Source: an uncultured Clostridia bacterium
GTDB lineage: Bacteria; Bacillota; Clostridia; TANB77; UBA1234
Reading direction: 5' to 3'
Length of the DNA: 64,000 nt
NCBI GenBank assembly: GCA_934149305.1
Contig: CAKPEF010000003.1
Location: forward strand, 1 to 64,000
This document shows, piece after piece, positions 8,301-16,488 of the stretch. The notes beneath the pieces are model-generated. The model made no database searches. It was not told the DNA's origin and saw nothing but the letters and a program-made list of their open reading frames with translations. The translations under genes were made by a program, and so were the position numbers. Position 1 is the first letter of the stretch. Each line of letters starts with the position of its first letter.

Positions 8301-8461
8301 TGCTGTAACCTCCTAAAAGTATTTACAAATTGTATTATATAAGCATTTTTGCTCTAAAGTCAAGATATAACTAAAAAAAGAATAACTTAATTTTATAAGT
8401 TATCCTCTTTATATTGAATAAGAAATATTTAAATAAAATTTAGCTACTTCTTAATATGAGC

Positions 8462-8662
8462 TTATTTACCAGACATTTGGCTTTCAGCTTGATGAATCAT
8501 CTTCTTAACCATGTTACCGCCGATTGTTCCAGCTTGTTTAGAAGTTAAATCACCGTTGTAACCTTGCTTTAAGTTAACACCAACTTCGCTAGCTACTTCT
8601 TGTTTAAATTTGTTCATAGCCTCTTTAGATCCAGGTACTTCATAAGAGTTTGATTTTGCCAT
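8462..8662 (-). CDS. Alpha/beta-type small acid-soluble spore protein
   Basis: 66 residues: coats and protects DNA in dormant spores. It has the family core KFKQEVASEVGV, containing the germination protease cleavage site, and GTIGGNMVKKMI. ATG 8662 is preferred because CGGAGGTG lies seven nt before it; an upstream ATG would add ten residues. Monocistronic. Transcription is expected in the forespore under SigG; I did not identify a SigG promoter. Confidence 0.95.
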   Translation of the reverse strand: MAKSNSYEVPGSKEAMNKFKQEVASEVGVNLKQGYNGDLTSKQAGTIGGNMVKKMIHQAESQMSGK

Positions 8663-8773
8663 TATATTCACCTCCGAATAATGATTAATCATTTGAAAAG
8701 ATGTTTTCTCTTTTCAATATATATGATGTACCTAAATTGAATTTTTACTCATGGAAGTTTATGGTGTTTTTTT

Positions 8774-9604
8774 TTATTTATATAAATTTTTTAAAAGTGC
8801 GATTTCTTTTGCATAACCATCTAATTCGTTTGGCGTTTCAAGGTAGAAAGGTAAGTTACGCAATTTAGGATGATTTATTATTTTTTCAAATGCTTCTATT
8901 CCTATTGAACCTTCACCAATTTTCTCGTGTCTATCTTTGTGGCTACCAAAAGGATTTTTATCATCATTTAGGTGAATAGCCTTTAATTTATCAAGGCCGA
9001 TTATAGTATCAAATTTATTTAAAACTCCATCTAAATCGTTAACAATATCGTATCCGGCATCATAAACGTGACATGTATCAAGGCATACGCCTAATTTATC
9101 TTTTAAATCAACGCCATCAATAATTTGTTTTAATTGTTCAAAAGTTTTGCCTACTTCTGTTCCTTTTCCAGCCATTGTTTCTAGTAACACGGTAGTTTGT
9201 TGATTTTCATTTAAAACATCATTTAAAGCTTCAATAATTAACTTTATTCCAATTTCTTCACCTTGACCTACATGGCTTCCTGGGTGAAAATTGTACATAT
9301 TTCCTGGAACGAACTCTAAATTTTTTAAATCATCTTTCATAGTATCGATTCCAAATTTGCGTATAGTTTCATCAGCAGAGCAAACATTAATTGTATATGG
9401 TGCGTGAGCTAAAATTTTGCAAAAATTATTTTCTTTTGCAAGATTTAAAAATTTCTCAACATCTTTTATATCAACTTCTTTCGCTTTTCCGCCTCTTGGG
9501 TTTCTAGTAAAAAATTGGAATGTATTTGCACCAATTGAAACTGCTTCTTTTCCCATATTATAATAACCTTTTGAAGCAGATAAATGACAACCTATATTTA
9601 ACAT
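8774..9604 (-). CDS. nfo: Endonuclease IV (AP endonuclease)
   Basis: 276 residues, TIM-barrel enzyme that cuts DNA 5-prime of abasic sites in base excision repair. Zinc-ligand motifs are present: [44 protein letters not shown] with [12 protein letters not shown], and a final ETP. Ribosome site AAGGAG. In sporulating bacteria this enzyme protects spore DNA, consistent with its position beside the SASP gene, although each appears to have its own transcript. Confidence 0.95.
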   Translation of the reverse strand: MLNIGCHLSASKGYYNMGKEAVSIGANTFQFFTRNPRGGKAKEVDIKDVEKFLNLAKENNFCKILAHAPYTINVCSADETIRKFGIDTMKDDLKNLEFVPGNMYNFHPGSHVGQGEEIGIKLIIEALNDVLNENQQTTVLLETMAGKGTEVGKTFEQLKQIIDGVDLKDKLGVCLDTCHVYDAGYDIVNDLDGVLNKFDTIIGLDKLKAIHLNDDKNPFGSHKDRHEKIGEGSIGIEAFEKIINHPKLRNLPFYLETPNELDGYAKEIALLKNLYK

Positions 9605-9718
9605 ATTAAAAATCTCCTTTACAACTATTTTGACAATATTTTAACATAATATTATGAAAAAATCATTATACATTTATAGACTAAAATGAAATTATATTGT
9701 ATACTTTTGATGTAAAAT

Positions 9719-9811
9719 GGTAGTGAAAACTAATTTATGAAAAAATGAAATATGCTACAAAAATGTAGCTTAAGCTTAAGTGTGCTAAATAAAAAATTAG
9801 TGAGCGCAACC
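9719..9811 (+). mobile_element. Short family-B element
   Basis: Ends GGTAGTGAAAACTAAT and ATTAGTGAGCGCAACC form imperfect inverted repeats. The core AATGTAGCTTAAGCTTAAGT is intact. No clean target duplication. The left part reads in one frame as LIYEKMKYATKM then stop, matching the remnant in the long copy at 3904. It lies 23 nt before dut. Confidence 0.65.
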
Positions 9812-9834
9812 ACAAAAACAAAAGGAGGTTTTTT

Positions 9835-10344
9835 ATGAAAAATAGAGGTTTTGAAGTTTGTAAAGGATTTGAGAATGAAGATATAAACCTACCGGTTAGA
9901 AAAACTAAAAACTCGGTGGGGTATGATATAGAGGCGGCAGAGGATGTAATTATCCCAAGCATATGGAAAACCGTTTTTGAAAATATGGGAAAGTTCTTAA
10001 AAGGTAATAGTGAGTATGAGAAAATCAAGCCAACACTTATAAAGACTGGAATAAAATCATATTTTAATGAGGACGAAGGATTATTTTTGGCTAATCGTAG
10101 TTCACATCCAGGTAAAAAAGGTCTAGTACTTGCCAATAGCATTGGTGTGATAGAAAGTGATTACTATGGTAATCCAGATAATGATGGACACATAATGTTT
10201 GCATATTATAATTTTTTCCCTGTTGATGTTACCATAAAAAAGCATGAGGTTGCAGGTCAAGGATTTTTTCAAAAATTCTTAATAACGGATGATGATAAAG
10301 CAGAAGGAAAAAGAATGGGCGGTTTTGGAAGTACTGATAAATAA
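9835..10344 (+). CDS. dut: dUTP diphosphatase
   Basis: 169 residues, trimeric dUTPase family; converts dUTP to dUMP, keeping uracil out of DNA and feeding dTMP synthesis. Motif 1 is SVGYDIEAAEDV, motif 2 ANRSSHPGKKG, motif 3 LANSIGVIESDYYG and motif 5 RMGGFGSTDK. It is longer than the classical enzyme because of an insertion at about residues 44-66 (WKTVFENMGKF and following). Ribosome site AAAGGAGG. A repeat element occupies its promoter region. Confidence 0.92.
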   Translation: MKNRGFEVCKGFENEDINLPVRKTKNSVGYDIEAAEDVIIPSIWKTVFENMGKFLKGNSEYEKIKPTLIKTGIKSYFNEDEGLFLANRSSHPGKKGLVLANSIGVIESDYYGNPDNDGHIMFAYYNFFPVDVTIKKHEVAGQGFFQKFLITDDDKAEGKRMGGFGSTDK

Positions 10345-10346
10345 CA

Positions 10347-10389
10347 AAAAAATGATGAGAAATTAACCCAAATTTTTCATCATTTTTTT
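10347..10389. terminator. Bidirectional intrinsic terminator
   Basis: Arms AAAAAATGATGA and TCATCATTTTTT between the convergent dut and SPFH genes. Confidence 0.8.
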
Positions 10390-10393
10390 AAAA

Positions 10394-10969
10394 CTAAGAA
10401 TAAATTATTGGATCACCAGAATCAGAATAATTTTTATGCGGTTTAAATGACTTATATGAAGTTGTAACAGGACTAGTTGATGATACAATGTAATTATCTA
10501 TATTTAAGCCGACAGACATTGCTTGAGATTGCAAATTACGCAAAAATTCAGTAGATAACATAGATCTATATTGAATAGATTTTGAATTAAGATTACGAAC
10601 TGCGTTATACATAGAACTTTCTAGAATGTCGTCGATGCTTCTTCTAACTTTTTCAAGGTTATATAAAAGGTCATCAATGTTTTTGGTAGAATATGTCACA
10701 ATGAAGTTGATAGAAAATTTTTTGCCATCTTCAGTTTCAAATATATCTAAATAGTTTTTTGTTATTTTAAAACTAGAAATCACAGTGGTGATTTTATCTG
10801 TAAGTGGATTGAAGAAGAAAAGCCCTTTCTTAACAGTCTTTAAATAATGAGTATTTCGGTCAATAATATAAACTGTTCCTGATGGCACAGCTCTAAAGAA
10901 ACCAAAGATAAAGATTATTATAAATGCTATAATAAATGGTGAAAATGAGAGAAGATTATAAAAATCCAT
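10394..10969 (-). CDS. SPFH/band 7-domain membrane protein
   Basis: 191 residues. One N-terminal membrane span (about 10-25) is followed by VPSGTVYIIDRNTHYLKTVKKGLFFFNP, the start of a stomatin/prohibitin domain that continues to about residue 160. Such proteins form membrane scaffolds. It is shorter than typical stomatins and lacks the coiled-coil tail. ATG 10969 follows AGGGGGC; an upstream start would add 15 residues of poor sequence. Convergent with dut. Confidence 0.75.
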   Translation of the reverse strand: MDFYNLLSFSPFIIAFIIIFIFGFFRAVPSGTVYIIDRNTHYLKTVKKGLFFFNPLTDKITTVISSFKITKNYLDIFETEDGKKFSINFIVTYSTKNIDDLLYNLEKVRRSIDDILESSMYNAVRNLNSKSIQYRSMLSTEFLRNLQSQAMSVGLNIDNYIVSSTSPVTTSYKSFKPHKNYSDSGDPIIYS

Positions 10970-11071
10970 ATAAAATATTGCCCCCTTTTTATAAATATAT
11001 AATAAGTATAACATATAAAAAAGTAAAACAATACAAAATGTGTGATAAAAAATATGAATAGTTTAGAATTT

Positions 11072-11205
11072 GTTACTATTCAGTCTTCAAAATAAAAAGT
11101 ATATATCAAATGTAGATGTGTACTATAAAAATGTCGAGGAGCTTAGGTGTGCTCCATAAAAACATTATAATTCAGTTTTGTTATAAATTAAGTCTGAATA
11201 GTAAC
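11072..11205 (+). mobile_element. Family-A element with 8-bp target duplication
   Basis: 134 bp. Terminal inverted repeats GTTACTATTCAG.CTT and AAG.CTGAATAGTAAC. It is flanked by the exact 8-bp direct repeat TAGAATTT (11064-11071; 11206-11213). The core (GCTTAGGTGTGCTCCATAAAA) is followed by ACATTATAATTC, which contains a good -10 hexamer pointing at ispH, 24 nt away. No coding content. Confidence 0.85.
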
Positions 11206-11228
11206 TAGAATTTGAGTAGGAGGGAAAA

Positions 11229-12101
11229 ATGAAGATAATTGTTGGAAAAAATGCAGGTTTTTGTTATGGAGTTAAGAGAGCAGTAGAAGGAGTAGAGGAA
11301 CTTGTAAAAAAAGAAAATAAAAAAATTTATTGTTTTGGTGAAATTGTACATAATGGTGATGTAATAAATAATTTGAAAGAGAAGGGCGTAGAGTTTATAG
11401 AGGATCTTTCAAATTCAAAAGGTTTAACAGTAATAAGAGCGCATGGAATTTCAAAAGATAATTATGAATATCTAAAAAATAATCAAATTAAATATATAGA
11501 TTATACATGTCCAAATGTATTGAATATACATAAAGTGGCAGAAGAATATTCTAAAAAAGGGTATTATATTTTTTTGATAGGAGATAGTAAACATCCCGAA
11601 AATATAGGGACGATAAGCTTTTGCGGTGAAGCGTCTTTGATTATAGAAAGAGAAGATGATGTAAAAAATGCAATTGAAATATATAAAAAATCGAATTCAA
11701 ATAAATTGCTTATTATAGCACAAACTACATATAGCTTAAAAAGTTTTAATAATATAGTAGAGAAAATAAAAGAGATGTGCAATGGCAAATGGCAAATTGT
11801 CGTAAAAAATACAATATGTAATGCCACTGAAGTTAGGCAGATAGAAACTGAAGAATTATCTAAAAAGGTAGATGTAATGGTTATTATTGGCGGTAAAAAT
11901 AGCTCAAATACTAAAAAATTATACGATATAGCACTAAAAAATTGTAAAAAAGCAATATTAGTTGAAAATAGTCATGAGTTGGATTTAGGTGATGTGAAAG
12001 ATGAAGCAGTAATTGGAATAATGGCAGGCGCATCAACGCCACAAAGCAGTATAGAAGAAGTGAAAATGAGTATAAATAGGGAATTAGAAGTAATAAATTA
12101 G
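11229..12101 (+). CDS. ispH: 4-hydroxy-3-methylbut-2-enyl diphosphate reductase
   Basis: 290 residues; final step of the MEP isoprenoid pathway, reducing HMBPP to IPP and DMAPP with a [4Fe-4S] cluster. The three cluster cysteines lie in AGFCYGVKRAV, DYTCPNV and NTICNATEVRQIE. Catalytic His regions VHNGDVIN, RAHGIS and GDSKHPE are present. This copy is stand-alone, without the ribosomal S1 fusion common in clostridia. Ribosome site GTAGGAGGG. Its promoter region is occupied by the family-A element. Confidence 0.95.
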   Translation: MKIIVGKNAGFCYGVKRAVEGVEELVKKENKKIYCFGEIVHNGDVINNLKEKGVEFIEDLSNSKGLTVIRAHGISKDNYEYLKNNQIKYIDYTCPNVLNIHKVAEEYSKKGYYIFLIGDSKHPENIGTISFCGEASLIIEREDDVKNAIEIYKKSNSNKLLIIAQTTYSLKSFNNIVEKIKEMCNGKWQIVVKNTICNATEVRQIETEELSKKVDVMVIIGGKNSSNTKKLYDIALKNCKKAILVENSHELDLGDVKDEAVIGIMAGASTPQSSIEEVKMSINRELEVIN

Positions 12102-12274
12102 TAGATTGACATATACAAACATTAATGATATGCTTGTACTAGTTCAAATAAGACAAAACAAGGCAAAAATTTACAAATTGGTTGATTTTATGGTAAACCT
12201 GTGGTAGAATTATGTTGCTTTGCTTTGAGATGTTTTGCACAAATATGAAAAAATAAAAATATGGGGGAGTAGTA

Positions 12275-13516
12275 ATGATGGCTAGAATATTAGAGGTCTT
12301 ACTAGTAATACAAGTTACAACATCACTTATTTTTGCTGTTTTAGGAATATATCAATTACTAGTTTGTATTATAGGTCTTACTAAAAAGAAGATAAGTAAA
12401 GAGTATAAATTTAAAGAGCATAAGTTTATGGCAGTTATACCTGCTCATAATGAAGAAAAAGTTATAGAAGATATAATTGAAAGTTTAAAAGAGCAAAATT
12501 ATAAAAAAGGCTATGTGGATATTTATGTAATTGCAGATAATTGTACAGATAAAACCGCACAAATAGCCAGAGATAAGGGTGCTTTTGTCTATGAAAGATT
12601 TGATAGCGAGAAGAAAACAAAAGGATATGCCCTTGAGTGGTTTTTTAATCAAATATTAGAAACAAAACCAGATGAGTATGATGCTTTTTGTGTTTTTGAT
12701 GCGGATAATATTGTTTCAAAAGACTTTTTTAAAGAAATGAATAAAAAATTATGTGGCGGAGAAAAAATTGTACAAGGCTACAGAGATATAAAAAATGCAG
12801 AGGATACATGGGTTACAGCAAATTATGCGCTATTTTATTGGGTGATGAATCGTTGCTACCATTATTCGAGATACAAACTTGGACTATCTCCCCTTATAAA
12901 TGGTACAGGTTTTATGGTTTCAATGTCGGTGCTAAAAGAAATGAATGGCTGGCACTCAAAAACAATAACTGAAGACATAGAAATATCACTTTTATCAATA
13001 GCAAGAGGTTACAAAATAGGTTGGGCCAAAGATGCAATTGTATATGATGAACAACCACTCGGATTTAGACAATCTTGGACACAAAGATTAAGATGGTCAG
13101 TAGGACATATACAATGTTTTAAAGAATATTTTTCAGAAGTTGCAAAACAAAAAGATTTAACTCCAACCATGGTAGATGCAGGAATATATATTTTCGGAAT
13201 GCCAATGCTTCTTATTAGTATCGTTAACTTCATTTTGACTGCAATAGTATATTCACTTGTGCCTTATAAATTTTTTGTGCTAAATGAGATATTAAAGGTA
13301 ATAAGCATAGTAACAATAGTTGGAATGGCACTTCTTAGCATTCTCTCATTGATACATGATAAAAAAAGTTTGAAAAAAATATGGAAAGGCATAGTTACAG
13401 CGCCGGCATTTTTCTTTTCATGGACAATTATAAATATAATAGCATTTACTCAAAAGAAGATTGAATGGAAACCTATAGAGCATGTTAAGAGCAAAAAGAT
13501 GTATGAAATACAATAA
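12275..13516 (+). CDS. Membrane glycosyltransferase family 2
   Basis: 413 residues. An N-terminal membrane span (about 8-32), a GT-A domain with VIPAHNEE, FDADN (metal-binding DXD, about 141-145), TEDIE and QRLRW, then three or four C-terminal spans. The D, D, D, QXXRW set marks processive or polyprenyl-linked GT2 enzymes such as those making polysaccharides or glycolipids. Its product is not identifiable. ATG 12275 (or 12278) follows GGGGGAG. A fragment of a family-B end follows the stop. Confidence 0.8.
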   Translation: MMARILEVLLVIQVTTSLIFAVLGIYQLLVCIIGLTKKKISKEYKFKEHKFMAVIPAHNEEKVIEDIIESLKEQNYKKGYVDIYVIADNCTDKTAQIARDKGAFVYERFDSEKKTKGYALEWFFNQILETKPDEYDAFCVFDADNIVSKDFFKEMNKKLCGGEKIVQGYRDIKNAEDTWVTANYALFYWVMNRCYHYSRYKLGLSPLINGTGFMVSMSVLKEMNGWHSKTITEDIEISLLSIARGYKIGWAKDAIVYDEQPLGFRQSWTQRLRWSVGHIQCFKEYFSEVAKQKDLTPTMVDAGIYIFGMPMLLISIVNFILTAIVYSLVPYKFFVLNEILKVISIVTIVGMALLSILSLIHDKKSLKKIWKGIVTAPAFFFSWTIINIIAFTQKKIEWKPIEHVKSKKMYEIQ

Positions 13517-13523
13517 AGTATGA

Positions 13524-13555
13524 TTCGAAAAATATCATAATCAGTGAACACAATC
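13524..13555 (+). repeat. Right-end fragment of a family-B element
   Basis: ATCATAATCAGTGAACACAATC matches the right terminus of family B (TTATAATTAGTGAACACAACT). No left end is visible, so this is a truncated relic, 23 nt before the next gene. Confidence 0.5.
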
Positions 13556-13578
13556 AAAAATTGATAGGAGGAAATAAG

Positions 13579-14139
13579 ATGGATAAATTAGGTAAAATTT
13601 TAATAGTAATTATATTGGCAATTTTAATAGTTTTACTTTTTGATTATAAAATTCTAAAAAAAGATAATGTAGATGAAAAACCAAATATTCAAACAAGTGG
13701 TGATATTGAAGAAAAAGAGCCTTATGAAGAGAGAATTAAAAGAGAAATAATAGAAAAAGTAGAGATATCTGGCGACGAAAAAATTAGTGACATTTTGCAG
13801 TTAGATATATACGGTGATGGCTTGAAATATTTTATAGATAACTTTGGCGATGAAGCGTTAGCAGCTGATATATATACAGATCATAAAAATATCGTAACAA
13901 TAATTCCAGTATCAGATTTTTTAGATAATGAATATTATTATTATGAAAATGAAAAATTCGTTGCATATATAAGAGAATTCATTGGAATCGGTGGAAGATA
14001 CGAATATTATTTTAAAGATGGCGAACTGGTTAAAATAATAAAAAATGTTGAAGAAGAAAATAAAGATGTATTTTCAGAAGAAAGTGCAGAAAAAATATTA
14101 AAAGCAGCAGAATTAGTAAAAGAAAAATATATTAAATAG
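13579..14139 (+). CDS. Membrane-anchored extracytoplasmic protein, unknown
   Basis: 186 residues. A single N-terminal span (about 6-24) follows a short basic start, then a hydrophilic, acidic linker containing TSGD, then a mixed domain with IYGDGLKYFIDNFGDEALAA and YYFKDGELVKIIKN. Probably anchored outside the cell. No family recognised. Start ATG follows AGGAGG with five nt spacing. An SGD/SGE-type linker is shared with several other exported proteins in this window. Confidence 0.7.
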   Translation: MDKLGKILIVIILAILIVLLFDYKILKKDNVDEKPNIQTSGDIEEKEPYEERIKREIIEKVEISGDEKISDILQLDIYGDGLKYFIDNFGDEALAADIYTDHKNIVTIIPVSDFLDNEYYYYENEKFVAYIREFIGIGGRYEYYFKDGELVKIIKNVEEENKDVFSEESAEKILKAAELVKEKYIK

Positions 14140-14143
14140 GTTA

Positions 14144-14184
14144 AAACAAAAATGTGAGGATGCAATGTCTTCACATTTTTGTTT
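14144..14184 (+). terminator. Intrinsic terminator
   Basis: Arms AAAACAAAAATGTGA and TCACATTTTTGTTT; separates the anchored protein gene from the marR operon. Confidence 0.75.
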
Positions 14185-14205
14185 GTGAAAAAAGTGTGTT
14201 TTACA

Positions 14206-14234
14206 TTGACTTTATAAAATAAAAATCGTAATAT
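14206..14234 (+). promoter_or_regulatory. Promoter of marR-ABC operon
   Basis: TTGACT (14206-14211), 17-nt spacer, TAATAT (14229-14234). Confidence 0.7.
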
Positions 14235-14250
14235 AGATAGCGTGCTATAT
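14235..14250 (+). promoter_or_regulatory. Probable MarR operator
   Basis: The inverted repeat ATAGC-GT-GCTAT lies immediately downstream of the -10, where a bound dimer would block transcription. This is a typical autoregulatory site for a MarR repressor encoded next to the exporter it controls. Binding is inferred from position and symmetry only. Confidence 0.55.
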
Positions 14251-14278
14251 ATCTTACTATGAATTGGGGGGCGAAAAA

Positions 14279-14725
14279 ATGCAAGAAAGTAATTTGGATA
14301 TTGCACGAATGCTTAAAATACTTCATACTGCAATGAAAACGAAAGCAAATCAGAATTTGGCTGAAAAAAATATAACGGGGTCACAAATGGATATTTTGGT
14401 CTTTATTGCAAGTGAGGAAGCAGAAGGAAAAGAAATAAATCAAGTAGATATTCAAAAGCGATTTAGTTTGACTAACCCGACAGTTACAGGAATTTTAAAT
14501 AGGCTTCAAGAAAAAAAACTTATAAAGAGAGTTCCTAGTAAAAAGGATGCAAGGTTTAATAAGATTATTCTTACTAAAATTGGGCACGAGTTCATGACAA
14601 ATTGTAAAGAAGAAATTGAAAAGTATGAGAGTAGAATAGTTAAAAATCTTACAGATGAAGAGAAAAAAGAGTTAATTAGGTTACTTGGTGAAGTTTTGAA
14701 AAATGTTAAAGAGGAGTGTGAGTAG
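14279..14725 (+). CDS. MarR-family transcriptional regulator
   Basis: 148 residues. The winged helix-turn-helix region includes NQVDIQKRFSLTNPTVTGIL and the wing RVPSKKDARFNKIILT, followed by a C-terminal dimer helix. MarR proteins repress adjacent exporters and release DNA when they bind a ligand. It is the first gene of an operon with two ABC half-transporters (five-nt gap), and a palindrome overlaps its promoter. ATG 14279 follows GGGGGGCG. Confidence 0.88.
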   Translation: MQESNLDIARMLKILHTAMKTKANQNLAEKNITGSQMDILVFIASEEAEGKEINQVDIQKRFSLTNPTVTGILNRLQEKKLIKRVPSKKDARFNKIILTKIGHEFMTNCKEEIEKYESRIVKNLTDEEKKELIRLLGEVLKNVKEECE

Positions 14726-14730
14726 AAAGA

Positions 14731-16488
14731 ATGATAAAGAAGTTGTTAAAAGTAGTTAGAGAATACAAAAAGGAAGCATTGTTGACTCCATTTTTTGTAA
14801 TGCTAGAAGTTGTCATGGAAGTTTGCATTCCTCTTGTTATGGGAATGTTAATAGATAATGGATTTTCAGAAGGTCAAGATATTGTAAATATTAGTGCAAT
14901 TTATAAATATGGTGGAATATTGATTGCTTGCGCTATTTTAGCACTTATATTCGGTATACTTTCAGGAAAGTTTGCAGCTAAGGCAGGTGCAGGTTTTGGA
15001 AAAAATTTAAGACATGATTTGTATTACAAAGTACAAGAGTTTTCTTTTAAAAATGTTGACAAATTTAGTAGCGCAAGTTTAGTAACTAGGTTAACAACTG
15101 ACGTTACAAATGTTCAACAAATATTTCAGGCAGTAATTCGTATAGCCATTAGAACACCACTTATGTTTATATTTTCATTTGTTATGGGATTTAGAATAAG
15201 TTCAAGGTTATCTATAATATTTTTAGTTTTAATACCTGTAATAGCTATAGCACTATATTTCCTTATGAATAAAATACATCCAATAATGACAAGTGTATTT
15301 AACAGATATGATGATCTAAACAATGTAGTAGAGGAAAATGTTAGAGGAATAAGAGTTGTAAAATCATTTGCAAACGAAGAATATGAAAAGAAAAAATTTG
15401 AAACAGTTTCAAATGATATTTATGAAAAATTCAGTAAAGCTGAGAGATACATGGCACTTAATATGCCAGTAATGCAAATTGGTATTTATTCATGCATATT
15501 GTTAGTTTCATGGTTTGGAGCAAAAGTTATTGTAAGTTCAGGTGCGACAGAACTTACAACAGGTGGGCTTCAAAGCTTAATCACATATGGAATTCAGTTA
15601 TTAAGTAGTTTAATGATGCTTTCATTTATGTTTGTTATGGCAGTAGTATCAAAAACTTCAGTTGAAAGAGTTGTAGAAGTTTTAGATGAGGAACCAGATT
15701 TGAAAAATCCTAAAAAACCTATTTATAAAGTTAAAGATGGAAGTGTTGAATTCAAAAATGTTGGCTTCAGCTATGTAAATGATGAGAATAAAGAGTGTTT
15801 AAAAAACATTAACTTAAGAATAAAATCAGGCGAAACTATAGGAATTATAGGTGGAACAGGAACTGGTAAGTCATCACTTGTAAACTTGATACCAAGATTA
15901 TATGATGCAACATCAGGAGAAGTTAAAGTTGGTGGCGTAAATGTAAAAGATTATGATATAGAAACACTTAGAAACGAAGTGGCAGTTGTACTTCAAAAGA
16001 ATGTTTTATTCTCAGGTACAATTGCAGAAAATATCAGATGGGGAAACAAAGATGCATCTGATGAAGAGGTAGAGAGAGTTTGTAAATTAGCACAAGCAGA
16101 TGAGTTTGTTAAGAGTTTTCCTGAAAAATATAATACATATATAGAACAAGGTGGAACCAATGTATCAGGCGGACAAAAACAAAGATTATGTATTGCAAGA
16201 GCACTACTTAAAAAGCCTAAAATATTGATACTAGATGATTCAACTAGTGCAGTTGATACAAAAACAGATAGCCTTATAAGAAAAGCCTTTAAAGAAGAAA
16301 TTCCAAATACAACTAAATTTATAATTGCGCAAAGAATCTCTTCGGTAGAAGATGCAGATAAGATTATAGTAATGGAAAACGGTATGGTTAACGGCTTTGG
16401 TACACATGATGAATTGTTAAAGAATAATAAAATATATAAAGAAGTATATGAATCCCAAACGAAAGGAGCTGATACAGATGAAAAATAA
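14731..16488 (+). CDS. ABC exporter half-transporter, degenerate-site subunit
   Basis: 585 residues: six-span exporter domain then a nucleotide-binding domain. Walker A GGTGTGKSS (about 374-382), signature VSGGQ (about 478) and Walker B ILILDDSTSAVD. The residue after the Walker B Asp is Asp rather than the catalytic Glu, and the H-loop reads IAQRI with Gln in place of His. These two changes mark the subunit carrying the degenerate ATP site in heterodimeric exporters of the BmrC/TM287 type. Its partner follows with an 11-bp overlap. Probable multidrug or lipid exporter. Confidence 0.88.
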   Translation: MIKKLLKVVREYKKEALLTPFFVMLEVVMEVCIPLVMGMLIDNGFSEGQDIVNISAIYKYGGILIACAILALIFGILSGKFAAKAGAGFGKNLRHDLYYKVQEFSFKNVDKFSSASLVTRLTTDVTNVQQIFQAVIRIAIRTPLMFIFSFVMGFRISSRLSIIFLVLIPVIAIALYFLMNKIHPIMTSVFNRYDDLNNVVEENVRGIRVVKSFANEEYEKKKFETVSNDIYEKFSKAERYMALNMPVMQIGIYSCILLVSWFGAKVIVSSGATELTTGGLQSLITYGIQLLSSLMMLSFMFVMAVVSKTSVERVVEVLDEEPDLKNPKKPIYKVKDGSVEFKNVGFSYVNDENKECLKNINLRIKSGETIGIIGGTGTGKSSLVNLIPRLYDATSGEVKVGGVNVKDYDIETLRNEVAVVLQKNVLFSGTIAENIRWGNKDASDEEVERVCKLAQADEFVKSFPEKYNTYIEQGGTNVSGGQKQRLCIARALLKKPKILILDDSTSAVDTKTDSLIRKAFKEEIPNTTKFIIAQRISSVEDADKIIVMENGMVNGFGTHDELLKNNKIYKEVYESQTKGADTDEK

